Shown here: in pieces, positions 9,083 to 16,385 of the stretch | Numbering within the stretch: the stretch's first letter is position 1 | Layout: every line of letters begins with the position of its first letter | NCBI GenBank assembly: GCA_963706315.1 | Contig: CAVPMA010000015.1 | Span: 620,001 to 684,000, forward strand | Direction of reading: 5' to 3' | Source of the DNA: CALMEC01 sp963706315 | GTDB lineage: Bacteria > Actinomycetota > Thermoleophilia > Miltoncostaeales > Miltoncostaeaceae | Length of the DNA stretch: 64,000 bases | Notes under the pieces: model-generated | Database searches by the model: none | What the model was told of the DNA's origin: nothing | Seen by the model: only the letters and a program-made list of their open reading frames with translations | Translations under genes and position numbers: made by a program

Positions 9083-9301
9083 ATGAACCTGCACCCGATC
9101 ATCCACAGTGGCCTCGCGCGAGAGCGGCAGCGGGACCTCGAGCGCGCGACGCGCAAACGGCAGCTGGCGATGCGCGTCCGCGGCGACGACGGAGCGGCGC
9201 CCGCAGGCCGCGTGATCCGGGACGCGGTCCCCGGTGGCGAGGTCGCGCCGGCGCGCCTGGCCGAGTTCGAGGACGCCAGCGTCTCCGCGGTGACGTGCTG
9301 A
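9083..9301 (+). CDS. Small basic hypothetical protein
   Basis: 72 residues from ATG at 9083 (GTG at 9080 also possible), with a strong ribosome site gaggaggga a few bases upstream. The N-terminus MNLHPIIHSGLARERQRDLE resembles short helical actinobacterial proteins with an RxRDLxRxA pattern; the rest is disordered. It diverges from the CGNR regulator and shares its operator region, so it may be a target. No function is recognised. Confidence 0.55.
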   Translation: MNLHPIIHSGLARERQRDLERATRKRQLAMRVRGDDGAAPAGRVIRDAVPGGEVAPARLAEFEDASVSAVTC

Positions 9302-9352
9302 TCCGGAGTGTGCGCCCGTCAAGTCGCGGCCGGTGAGACGGGGGTCCTCGTC

Positions 9353-10429
9353 CTATACGTTGAATCGGACCTGCATCACGTCGCCTTCCTGCACGACGTA
9401 GTCCTTGCCTTCCATGCGGACCTGGGCCTGCTCGCGAGCACGTGCGAACGAGCCCGCGGAGACGAGGCTGTCCCAGGGAACGACCTCGGCGCGGATGAAG
9501 CCCCGTTCCATGTCGGAGTGGATCTTGCCGGCGGCGCGGTCGGCGGTGGTGCCGCGCGTGATCGGCCATGCGCGGGCCTCCGGCGGTCCGGATCCGGTGA
9601 AGAAGGTCACAAGGTCCAGCAGCCGGTATGCGGCGGCGACGAGGGCGGGTGCACCCCGCTCGTCGCCGAGCCCGAGCTCGCTCGCCAGCTCCGCCGCCTC
9701 GTCGGGGTCCATCGCCGCAAGCTCGAGCTCCACCCCCACGGGCAGTGCCAACGCCTCTCCGCCGTTTGCGGCGGCATGGGCGGCGACAGCCGTGGGGGGA
9801 TCCCCCGGGTCGTCGGTGTTGACCAGGTAGAGCACCGGCTTCGCTGTCAGCAGGCCCATCTCACCCGCAAGCAGCCGGACGGCCGGGTCGTCGCTGACCC
9901 GGGCCGGTCTGCCCTCGTCGAGCACCGCGGCGAGTCCCGCGATCGCTGAGAGCTCCGCCTTCGCGCCGGCGTCGCCGGTGCGGGCGGCTTTCGCCGTCTT
10001 CTCCTCACGGCGCGCGAGCTGCTCCCGGTCGGCGAGCACCAGTTCAAGGTCCACCGCCTCGACGTCCGCCGCCGGGTCGATTCGCTCGAGGGGGTGCCCC
10101 ACCTCGGCGTTCGCAAACCCGCGCACCACATGGATCAGCGCGTCGACCTCGCGGAGGCGCCCGAGGGCCTGCCCTCCGAGCCCCTCGCCGCGCCCGGCGC
10201 CGGCTGCGAGCCCGGCGATGTCGACCACCTGCACCTGCGCGGGGACCCGGCGAGGAATGTCCTGGACGTCCGCGATCGCATCGATCCGCGGGTCGGGAAC
10301 GTCGGCCGCGCCCTTCCGCGGCTCCCGGGTGGAGTACGGATATGCGGCCACCTCGGCCGCATCACCCGTGATCAGGTTGAACAGTGATGTCTTGCCGGAG
10401 TTGGCGAGACCGACGAGACCGAGCTCCAC
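9353..10429 (-). CDS. ychF: Ribosome-binding ATPase YchF (Obg family)
   Basis: 358 residues, close to the 363 of E. coli YchF. G1 is GLANSGKTSL at about 6-15, switch region YPYSTREPRKG near 29, G3 VDIAGLAAGAGRGEGLG near 67, and the G4 position reads NTDD, where YchF proteins carry a non-canonical NxxE/D that favours ATP over GTP. The C-terminal TGS domain ends DYVVQEGDVMQVRFNV, the classic family ending. Start GTG at 10429 gives VELGLVGLANSGKT. It binds 70S ribosomes and tunes stress translation. It is transcribed divergently from the yqeY-like gene. Confidence 0.93.
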   Translation of the reverse strand: MELGLVGLANSGKTSLFNLITGDAAEVAAYPYSTREPRKGAADVPDPRIDAIADVQDIPRRVPAQVQVVDIAGLAAGAGRGEGLGGQALGRLREVDALIHVVRGFANAEVGHPLERIDPAADVEAVDLELVLADREQLARREEKTAKAARTGDAGAKAELSAIAGLAAVLDEGRPARVSDDPAVRLLAGEMGLLTAKPVLYLVNTDDPGDPPTAVAAHAAANGGEALALPVGVELELAAMDPDEAAELASELGLGDERGAPALVAAAYRLLDLVTFFTGSGPPEARAWPITRGTTADRAAGKIHSDMERGFIRAEVVPWDSLVSAGSFARAREQAQVRMEGKDYVVQEGDVMQVRFNV

Positions 10430-10494
10430 TCGGCGGGAGGCTAGCAACGGTGACGAGTAACCTGCCCGAATCACCGCAACGGGAGGCATTCGGC

Positions 10495-10956
10495 ATGGCG
10501 GAGGCGACGTCGCTCGCCGCACGGCTCGACGAGGACATGAAGACGGCGCTCCGCGCCGGCGAGAAGCAGCGGCTCGGGGTGATCCGGCGTGCGCGCGCGG
10601 CGATCAAGAACGCCGAGATCGCGGCACGTGAGCCGCTCGACGACGCGGGGGTCGAGCGCGTCCTCAAGGGCATCGTGAAGCAGCACCGCGAGTCGGTGGA
10701 GCAGTTCGAGGCCGCGGGCCGGTCCGATCGCGCCGCCGAGGAGCGGGCGGAGATGGCCATCGTCGAGGAGTACCTGCCGGAGCAGCTCGACGCTGCCGCG
10801 ATCGAGCCGGTGGTCGCGGCGGTCATCGCTGAGCTGGGCGCGACCGAGCAGAAGGACCTCGGAGCGGTCATGAAGGCGGCCATGGCCAGGCTCGGCACTG
10901 CTGCCGACGGCAAGGAGGTCAGCGCGATCGCCCGGCGGCTGCTCGGGGCCGGGTGA
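10495..10956 (+). CDS. yqeY: GatB/YqeY domain protein
   Basis: 153 residues, start ATG at 10495 with gggagg upstream. The whole protein is a YqeY domain: ARLDEDMKTALRAGEK at the N-terminus, LGVIRRARAAIKNAE near 28, and the helical GatB-tail-like end DGKEVSAIARRLLG. This domain is also found at the C-terminus of GatB and GlnRS and is thought to bind tRNA; the stand-alone version has no fixed function. One base separates it from the next gene on the same strand. Confidence 0.9.
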   Translation: MAEATSLAARLDEDMKTALRAGEKQRLGVIRRARAAIKNAEIAAREPLDDAGVERVLKGIVKQHRESVEQFEAAGRSDRAAEERAEMAIVEEYLPEQLDAAAIEPVVAAVIAELGATEQKDLGAVMKAAMARLGTAADGKEVSAIARRLLGAG

Positions 10957-10957
10957 C

Positions 10958-11434
10958 GTGGCGAGCTGGGGGCAGTTCGCCACGGAGGCCCCGGGTGTCG
11001 CCGCGGCCGCTCGCACGTTCCTCGAGGCGCGCAAGCACCTCACCCTGGCGACCCTGCGCCGCGACGGGGCCCCGCGGATCAGCGGGATCGAGGTGCAGCT
11101 CCTGGACGACGATCTGTGGCTCGGATCCATGTGGCGCTCGCCCAAGGCACTGGACCTGCAGCGCGACCCCCGGTTCGCCCTCCACAGCTCGTCGATCGAC
11201 CCGCCGGAGTGGGCGGGTGACGCGAAGGTGGCAGGCCGTGCCGTGGAGACCGACGACGAGGACACCAAGGTCCGGATCGTGGCCGCCGCGGGGGGCGCGC
11301 CGCCGGGTCCGTTCCACCTCTTTCGCCTCGACATCGACGAAGTCGTCGTGATCGTGCTCGGCGAGCCGCCCGACCATCTGGCCGTCCGCCGCTGGACCGC
11401 AGCGGGCGGCGTGCGCGAGTTCGAGCTCCGCTAG
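10958..11434 (+). CDS. Pyridoxamine 5'-phosphate oxidase-like flavin/F420-binding protein
   Basis: 158 residues, start GTG at 10958 just after the YqeY stop. It has the split beta-barrel pattern of the PNPOx/FDOR family: LTLATLRRDGAPRISGIEVQ near 28, LWLGSMWRSPKALDLQRDPR near 53 and KVRIVAAAGG near 104. Family members bind FMN, F420 or haem; the ligand cannot be decided here. Two-gene operon with yqeY; the terminal strand FHLFRLDIDEVVVIVLGE is typical. Confidence 0.75.
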   Translation: MASWGQFATEAPGVAAAARTFLEARKHLTLATLRRDGAPRISGIEVQLLDDDLWLGSMWRSPKALDLQRDPRFALHSSSIDPPEWAGDAKVAGRAVETDDEDTKVRIVAAAGGAPPGPFHLFRLDIDEVVVIVLGEPPDHLAVRRWTAAGGVREFELR

Positions 11435-11441
11435 CTCCGGG

Positions 11442-11666
11442 CTACGAGCCGCCGAAGCCGACGCGGGCAGGCTCACCCGGCACGAGCCGGATGTAGACGA
11501 GCTCACTGACGTTCAGCCAGTGCGTTCCTTCCTCGGCCTCGACGGAACGCCAGTCGCTGCCGCCGTTCGCGAGGCTCCCGACGAGCTCCTGCGCCGCCGA
11601 CTCCTCGACCGTGAGGCGCAGGATCGTGCCGCCCTCGAACCCCATCTCGACGCGTCTTCCTGACAT
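11442..11666 (-). CDS. Small hypothetical beta-rich protein
   Basis: 74 residues. Its ATG overlaps the stop of the radical SAM gene (TGATG), showing translational coupling. The pattern GGTILRLTVEESAAQELV, then HWLNVSELVYIRLV, suggests a small beta-barrel or SH3-like fold. No family is recognised. Overlap with a B12-type radical SAM gene suggests a linked role, which is inference only. Confidence 0.6.
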   Translation of the reverse strand: MSGRRVEMGFEGGTILRLTVEESAAQELVGSLANGGSDWRSVEAEEGTHWLNVSELVYIRLVPGEPARVGFGGS

Positions 11667-13300
11667 CAGTTGGATGCCAGGACCTTGAGGGACTTCGGGC
11701 GCTCGACCGGCGGGGTCCAAGCCGGCATCCGCTTGATGATGTCGACGTGCTTCATCGACTCGATCTGGTCGGTGAACTTCAGGAGCTGGTTGCGGCCGTA
11801 CTTCCGGAAGGCGGCGACGCCGAACGTGTCGTAGAGGAACCGCACCGACTTGGGCGACATATTGCGGCGAGTGACGTTGAACGCCTCGCCGCCGCGCCCG
11901 ACCATCGTGAGGATCGCGATCTGCGGCAGCCGGACCGTGAAGCGCCACTCGCGCACGAACAGGCCCATGATGCGCAGGAGGTTACGGCCGATTTCCCGGT
12001 TGAAGAGCCGCAGCCAGCCCTGAGAGGAGTAGAACCGGAGCATTCCCTTCCAGGTCTCCATCTGCAGCTGGTAGGGCGTCATGTTCTTCGGCGTGATGAT
12101 GCAGTGGTGCCCGTCGTAGAGCGAATAGTCCTCGGTGAGGACCCGCCCGTCCGCCCGCATCTGCGCGTCGAAGGCGGTGCCGGGGAGCGTGGTGAGCATC
12201 ATCATCTGGAGCGTGTCGACCTTGTGCTCGAGCGCGAAGTCGATCGTGGCGCGCACCGTCTCTGCAGTGTCGGTGTCGGCGCCGACGACGAACATCCCGT
12301 GCACGCGGATGCCGTAGTCGTGCAGCAGCTTGATCGACGTCGTGATGTGCTCGACCTTCTGCTTCTTGTTATACGAGTCGAGGCCCTCCTGCGTGATCGA
12401 CTCGAATCCCACGTACACCATGTAGCAGCCGGAGTCGCGCATCAGCGAGAGGAGCTCGTGGTCGGGCTCGAGGGTCGTCTTCGACTTGTAGAGGGAGTCC
12501 GCGCGGATCTGGGCGGTCCACATGGGCGTCACGCCGTCCTCGATCATCTGGCGGAAGAGCGCCTTCGACTGCTTCTTGTCGACGATGAATATGTCGTCGT
12601 AGAAGAACACCCGTTCCGGCTTCGCGAGCCGCAGCTCGTGCATCACGTTCTCGACGGAGCGGCTGCGCAGCTTGCGTCCGAACATCTTGATGACCGAGCA
12701 GAAGTTGCAGTCGTACGGGCAGCCCCACTTCATCATGAGCGGGTAGGTCGTCATCTTCTCGCGTTGATCGAGCAGGTCCAGCGCGGGGAAGGGGAGCGCG
12801 TCCAGATCCTCGCTCGATGCCGGAGCGGCCTCGGGGTTGTTGACCTGCTCACCGTCGGAGCCGATCCACGACAGGCCTTGCACGGCGTGGAGCTCGTCGC
12901 GGGCGCCGCCCCGGGCGAACCAGTCGAACAGCTCGACGAACCCGACGTGACCTTCGCGCCGGATCACGTACGGGGCGTGCTTGAGCGCCTCATGGGCCAT
13001 GAACGTCACATGCGAGCCGCCGATCACGACCGGGATGCCCTTCTCGCGCAGGCGATCTGCGTAGGCGTACCCTTCGAGGGTCGTGTTGGTGGTGGTGGAG
13101 ACGCAGACGAGGTCCGCGCTCTCCACGTCCGCCCAGTCGACCTCCACGCCCTTGATGAGCTCGCAGTAGATCCACTGGTCGACGGTCGGGTCCTTCTCGC
13201 GCACGCACGCGGCAAGCAGCGGCAGGCCGAGCTTCGGCAGGTTCGCGATCTCGTAGATCGTCGCGCCGCGGGGCTTGGGCTCGATGTAGCGAATCTTCAT
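11666..13300 (-). CDS. B12-binding domain radical SAM protein
   Basis: 544 residues, start ATG at 13300 with ggagtcc upstream. Residues 1-150 form a cobalamin-binding Rossmann domain (IPVVIGGSHVTFMAHEAL near 92). The radical SAM core follows with the cluster motif CPYDCNFC near 218, then VFFYDDIFIVDKKQ and GMFVVGADTDTAETV. The C-terminal 130 residues are helical and basic, as in BchE/HpnJ-type class B enzymes. The family performs methylations, cyclisations or rearrangements in lipid, pigment and cofactor pathways; the substrate is unknown. It is followed by a coupled small gene and preceded, 25 bases away, by methylmalonyl-CoA epimerase. Confidence 0.85.
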   Translation of the reverse strand: MKIRYIEPKPRGATIYEIANLPKLGLPLLAACVREKDPTVDQWIYCELIKGVEVDWADVESADLVCVSTTTNTTLEGYAYADRLREKGIPVVIGGSHVTFMAHEALKHAPYVIRREGHVGFVELFDWFARGGARDELHAVQGLSWIGSDGEQVNNPEAAPASSEDLDALPFPALDLLDQREKMTTYPLMMKWGCPYDCNFCSVIKMFGRKLRSRSVENVMHELRLAKPERVFFYDDIFIVDKKQSKALFRQMIEDGVTPMWTAQIRADSLYKSKTTLEPDHELLSLMRDSGCYMVYVGFESITQEGLDSYNKKQKVEHITTSIKLLHDYGIRVHGMFVVGADTDTAETVRATIDFALEHKVDTLQMMMLTTLPGTAFDAQMRADGRVLTEDYSLYDGHHCIITPKNMTPYQLQMETWKGMLRFYSSQGWLRLFNREIGRNLLRIMGLFVREWRFTVRLPQIAILTMVGRGGEAFNVTRRNMSPKSVRFLYDTFGVAAFRKYGRNQLLKFTDQIESMKHVDIIKRMPAWTPPVERPKSLKVLASN

Positions 13301-13325
13301 CAGCAAGGACTCCGTGGGGGTCGTT

Positions 13326-13730
13326 TCAGTGGGACTGGACGAGCTCGGTGAGCACGCCACCGCTGGCGTTCGGATGGATGAAGGCGATCATGTGGCCGCC
13401 CAGGCCACGACGGGGTTCGGCGTCGATGAGCTCGGCTCCTGCATCGCGCAACTCGGCGAGCGCCGCCGGGAGGTCGTCGACCTCGAACGCGACATGGTGA
13501 AAGCCAGGGCCGCGCCGCTGCAGGAACCGCGCGACCGAGCCGTCGGGATCGACGGGCTGGATGAGCTCGACGTGGCTCGTGCCCGCTCCGAGCGAGACCG
13601 CCTCGACACCCTGGTCGCTGAGTACTTCGCGCGTCTCGACGGACATCCCGTACCGGTCCGTGTACACGGGGATGGCCGCGTCGAGATCGTCGACCGCGTA
13701 GCCGACGTGGTGAATTCGGCCCAGATGCAC
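13326..13730 (-). CDS. mce: Methylmalonyl-CoA epimerase
   Basis: 134 residues, the usual size of this vicinal-oxygen-chelate enzyme, which interconverts the 2R and 2S forms of methylmalonyl-CoA. Metal ligands are visible in IHHVGYAVDDLDAA (His 8), SHVELIQPVD, GFHHVAFEVDDL and the terminal GVLTELVQ glutamate. The motif HPNASGGVLTELVQ is diagnostic. The matching mutase is not in the window. The gene lies just upstream of the B12 radical SAM gene on the same strand, so both may belong to a cobalamin-linked unit. Confidence 0.9.
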   Translation of the reverse strand: MHLGRIHHVGYAVDDLDAAIPVYTDRYGMSVETREVLSDQGVEAVSLGAGTSHVELIQPVDPDGSVARFLQRRGPGFHHVAFEVDDLPAALAELRDAGAELIDAEPRRGLGGHMIAFIHPNASGGVLTELVQSH

Positions 13731-13790
13731 GCGACCACTCTAGCGGTCGAGCTCCATCTTGGGCGGGCCTCGAGGTGGGCGTCGCCCCCG

Positions 13791-14966
13791 TCAGTTCCCG
13801 AAGCTCGAGTCGTCACCCCTGCCGCTGTCGTCGCTCGACCCCGAGTCGGACCGCGACTCCGAGCGCCAGTCAGACGTCTCGCCGCGCTGCGAGTCGTGCT
13901 CGGAGTCGTCGGTCTTCGCCTGGTCGCCGCCGTCCCGCGAGGTCTTGCCGGAGTCGCGACCGCGCCTGCCGTCGCCCCCCCGGTGGTCGCCACGGTCGGC
14001 CCTTGCCGTGTCGTGGTCGCCCCGGTTGCGGTCCGAGCGCTTGCTGCTGTCGTCCTCGCCGCCGCGTCGGCCGGAGCGGCTGTCGTTCTCGCCGTCGTCG
14101 GCCTTGCCCCTGCCGGAGCTGGCCGATCCCGGACCGGAGTGCGTCGACGGACCCGAGTTCGTCTGCGCCGTGGTCCCGCTGGACGTGTAGCGGTTGACGA
14201 TCGGCGTGGACGCGGTGGCCGCCGCAGCGGCGCGGTGCACGAAGACCTGCGTGTGCTCCGGGTTGACGGGGGTGTGGTGCACCACGGGCACCACGACACT
14301 GCCGCCGACCATCGCGGCCGCGACGATACCGGCCACCGGCAGTGCCCGTCCGACGGGCACTGCCGGTGGCAGGTTCGTGATGGTCGCCGCGAGGGCGGGG
14401 TCGCTGAGTCGGAGGGCGAACGGCGCGAGGCCGATCGGTATCAAGCCCCAGGCGACGGCCCGGGTCTTGCGGAGGCGCTTGCGGGCACGGAAGAGCGCCT
14501 GATGCACGGCGTTCGGCGTGGTTCCCAGCTCGGTGGCGATGGCGCCGGCTCCGAGACCGGCCTGGTCCATCTCGATCGCGCGGCGCTCGCGGGGCGGCAG
14601 CGACGCCATCTCGCGCAGAGCTTCTTGGAGCTCTTCGCGGTGCTCGACCATGGACTCGGTGTTGTCGAGGGAAGCGGTCCCCAGGATGTCGGGCTCGGCC
14701 ACGGGGTCGGCCCGGCGTGACGCGCTGCGGCGCTCGTCGATCGCAAGGTTACGTACGACTCGGAAGAGCCAGGGGCGGGCGCCCGTCGGGGCTTCATCCG
14801 ACGCGGCGAGACCGAGCAGCCGTAGGTACGCCTCCTGGACGATGTCCTCGGCGGTGTCGGAACGGTCGCCGAGCACACGCCTGGCGTACGTCACGAGGTC
14901 GGCGTGGTGCGCCCATTGCCGGGCGGTGTCGCCGAATCCGTCGTTCCGGTAGGTCCCGCTTGTCAT
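13791..14966 (-). CDS. ECF sigma factor with membrane segment and long charged tail
   Basis: 391 residues, about twice a normal ECF sigma factor. Region 2 spans about 18-85 (LVTYARRVLGD, AEDIVQEAYLRLL, RPWLFRVVRNLAIDERR) and region 4 about 110-165 (LPPRERRAIEMDQAG, TTPNAVHQALFRARKRLRK). Two hydrophobic stretches follow (AVAWGLIPIGLAPFAL and GRALPVAGIVAAAMVGGSVV), then about 150 residues of Ser/Asp/Arg/Gly-rich disorder. No anti-sigma gene is adjacent, so the extension may replace it and tether the factor to the membrane. A perfect 18-bp hairpin lies inside the coding sequence at the second hydrophobic stretch. Confidence 0.85.
   Translation of the reverse strand: MTSGTYRNDGFGDTARQWAHHADLVTYARRVLGDRSDTAEDIVQEAYLRLLGLAASDEAPTGARPWLFRVVRNLAIDERRSASRRADPVAEPDILGTASLDNTESMVEHREELQEALREMASLPPRERRAIEMDQAGLGAGAIATELGTTPNAVHQALFRARKRLRKTRAVAWGLIPIGLAPFALRLSDPALAATITNLPPAVPVGRALPVAGIVAAAMVGGSVVVPVVHHTPVNPEHTQVFVHRAAAAATASTPIVNRYTSSGTTAQTNSGPSTHSGPGSASSGRGKADDGENDSRSGRRGGEDDSSKRSDRNRGDHDTARADRGDHRGGDGRRGRDSGKTSRDGGDQAKTDDSEHDSQRGETSDWRSESRSDSGSSDDSGRGDDSSFGN
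14332..14370. repeat. Perfect 18-bp inverted repeat inside the sigma-factor gene
   Basis: Arms gccaccggcagtgcccgt (14332-14349) and its exact complement (14353-14370) are separated by only three bases. The repeat lies at the junction between the sigma domains and the tail, in codons for PPAVPVGRALPVA. Confidence 0.9.
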
Positions 14967-15122
14967 TCACGTTCCTTGCACTTCGCTCACCAGGAACCAC
15001 GCGGGGACGGCGGGTTCCTTACGAGCGTGCGTGCAATGTAGTCGACGTGGTTGAATCCCAGAAATCGTGCGAGAGCGGTGGAACGTCGGCGCAGATCGAC
15101 GCGGGACGTGCCGGCGGACCCG

Positions 15123-15560
15123 TCAGTCGGGATCAGGTGGCCGGAAGCTCCGGGCGAGGCCGGTGAGGGCGCCGCTCCACAGCAGCGCCTGCGCCTTCTC
15201 CGGGAACATCAGCCGGTAGGTGAACCCGAGCACGCCACGCGACTCCGACGTGAGCGTCACGAGCGTCCCCTCGTCGTGCGGCTCGAGCGTCGTGACCGTG
15301 GGAGCGCGGATGCCGAGGGCCCGCGTCTCCCATGCGATGCGCGAGCCGGCGTCGATGTCGGTCACGGTGGGCGTCGTCCAGAAGGCCCGGCCCCGCGGGT
15401 GCCGGAGCTCGAAGTGCAGGCGTGTGCCCGGTTCGAGCTCGCCGTCGACGCGTGCCGACACGCACGCGGGGTTCCATTCGGGCCAGCCGGCGATGCCGGT
15501 CCATCGGGACCACACCTCACGCTGGGGCGCCTCGACGATCACTCTCGCCGACAGGCTCAC
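15123..15560 (-). CDS. SRPBCC (START-like) family protein
   Basis: 145 residues, start GTG at 15560, overlapping the stop of the DUF1385 gene by four bases (GTGA). The sequence follows the polyketide cyclase/SRPBCC helix-grip fold: ARVIVEAPQREVWSRWTGIAGWPEWN at the N-terminus (split as ARVIVEAPQREVW and GIAGWPEWN), LHFELRHPRG in the middle, and the long C-terminal helix ALLWSGALTGLARSF. These proteins bind hydrophobic ligands in a cavity; no ligand can be assigned. Confidence 0.8.
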   Translation of the reverse strand: MSLSARVIVEAPQREVWSRWTGIAGWPEWNPACVSARVDGELEPGTRLHFELRHPRGRAFWTTPTVTDIDAGSRIAWETRALGIRAPTVTTLEPHDEGTLVTLTSESRGVLGFTYRLMFPEKAQALLWSGALTGLARSFRPPDPD

Positions 15561-16375
15561 GACGTGCCCGGGGTCACGCCCTCCAGCCGCAGGATCTCCT
15601 CCATGGCGGCCCGACCGACCGCCAGGTCCTCCGGACCTGGCTCGACAGTGGCGAACCGCGCCTGCATGGTGTGCCCCACGGCGTGCACCGCGCGCGAGAT
15701 CGGGTGGTTCGGGCGCCGGGTTGCGAACGAGAACAGCTCCACGGCGACCCCGACGCTCGCGGCGGCCGCCCCCAGGCGAAGGCCCATGGCTGGTCGCGCC
15801 ACGAGCTTGCGCACCACGCTGTTGGCGATCACCGTCGCGATCATGAGGGGGAGGACGAGATTGCTCCCGCATCGCTCGTGTTCCTTTGGGTGGTTCGCGG
15901 CATGGGCGACCTCAGCCGCGCCACCCTCCTCGTACGCGGCGATGCTCTTGTGCTCGACCCCGTGCCAGAGCGCCGCGTCCGAGGTGCGCAGCGCGACGAG
16001 CGCGGGGGCCAGCCCCGCAAGCGCGCCGACGGTCTCCTGCACGACCACCGAGCCGAGCCTGCGACGCCCGACGGCCGCGGTGATCGTCGAGCCCACCACC
16101 GCCAACGCGACCGGGAGGTGCTCCATCGCGAGACGGGCTCCGGGCGTGCCGCGGCGGGCGGCGGGCACGACCGCGAGGGCCTCGGCCATGCGCAGCACGC
16201 CGCGTACGACCGGGATGGCGCCGAGCTGGCCACGGACGAACCGCGGCTTGGGCCCCGAGGACACCTGGGTCGTGCCGTCGTCTGCGCGGATCGCCGCGGC
16301 CCAGTGGGTCGGCCCGTGCACGAGGAGCCCGTTGGCGAGCGCCATGCCGCCGAGCCGTGGGTCGCGATCGCTCAT
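15557..16375 (-). CDS. DUF1385 family membrane protein
   Basis: 272 residues. Family hallmarks are GGMALANGLLVHGPTHWAAA at the N-terminus, WHGVEHKSIAAYE near 140 and NHPKEHERCGSNLVLPLM near 163, with histidines and a cysteine conserved in DUF1385. Several hydrophobic segments follow. The family often sits beside prfA and rpmE in other bacteria, but here it precedes an SRPBCC gene with which it overlaps. Function unknown. The gene follows the ThyX-like gene by 10 bases on the same strand. Confidence 0.85.
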   Translation of the reverse strand: MSDRDPRLGGMALANGLLVHGPTHWAAAIRADDGTTQVSSGPKPRFVRGQLGAIPVVRGVLRMAEALAVVPAARRGTPGARLAMEHLPVALAVVGSTITAAVGRRRLGSVVVQETVGALAGLAPALVALRTSDAALWHGVEHKSIAAYEEGGAAEVAHAANHPKEHERCGSNLVLPLMIATVIANSVVRKLVARPAMGLRLGAAAASVGVAVELFSFATRRPNHPISRAVHAVGHTMQARFATVEPGPEDLAVGRAAMEEILRLEGVTPGTS

Positions 16376-16385
16376 GCCGTGAACG

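Noticed and set aside
11747..13351. A 534-codon plus-strand frame opposite the radical SAM gene
   Set aside because: Shadow of a gene with a clear cluster motif.
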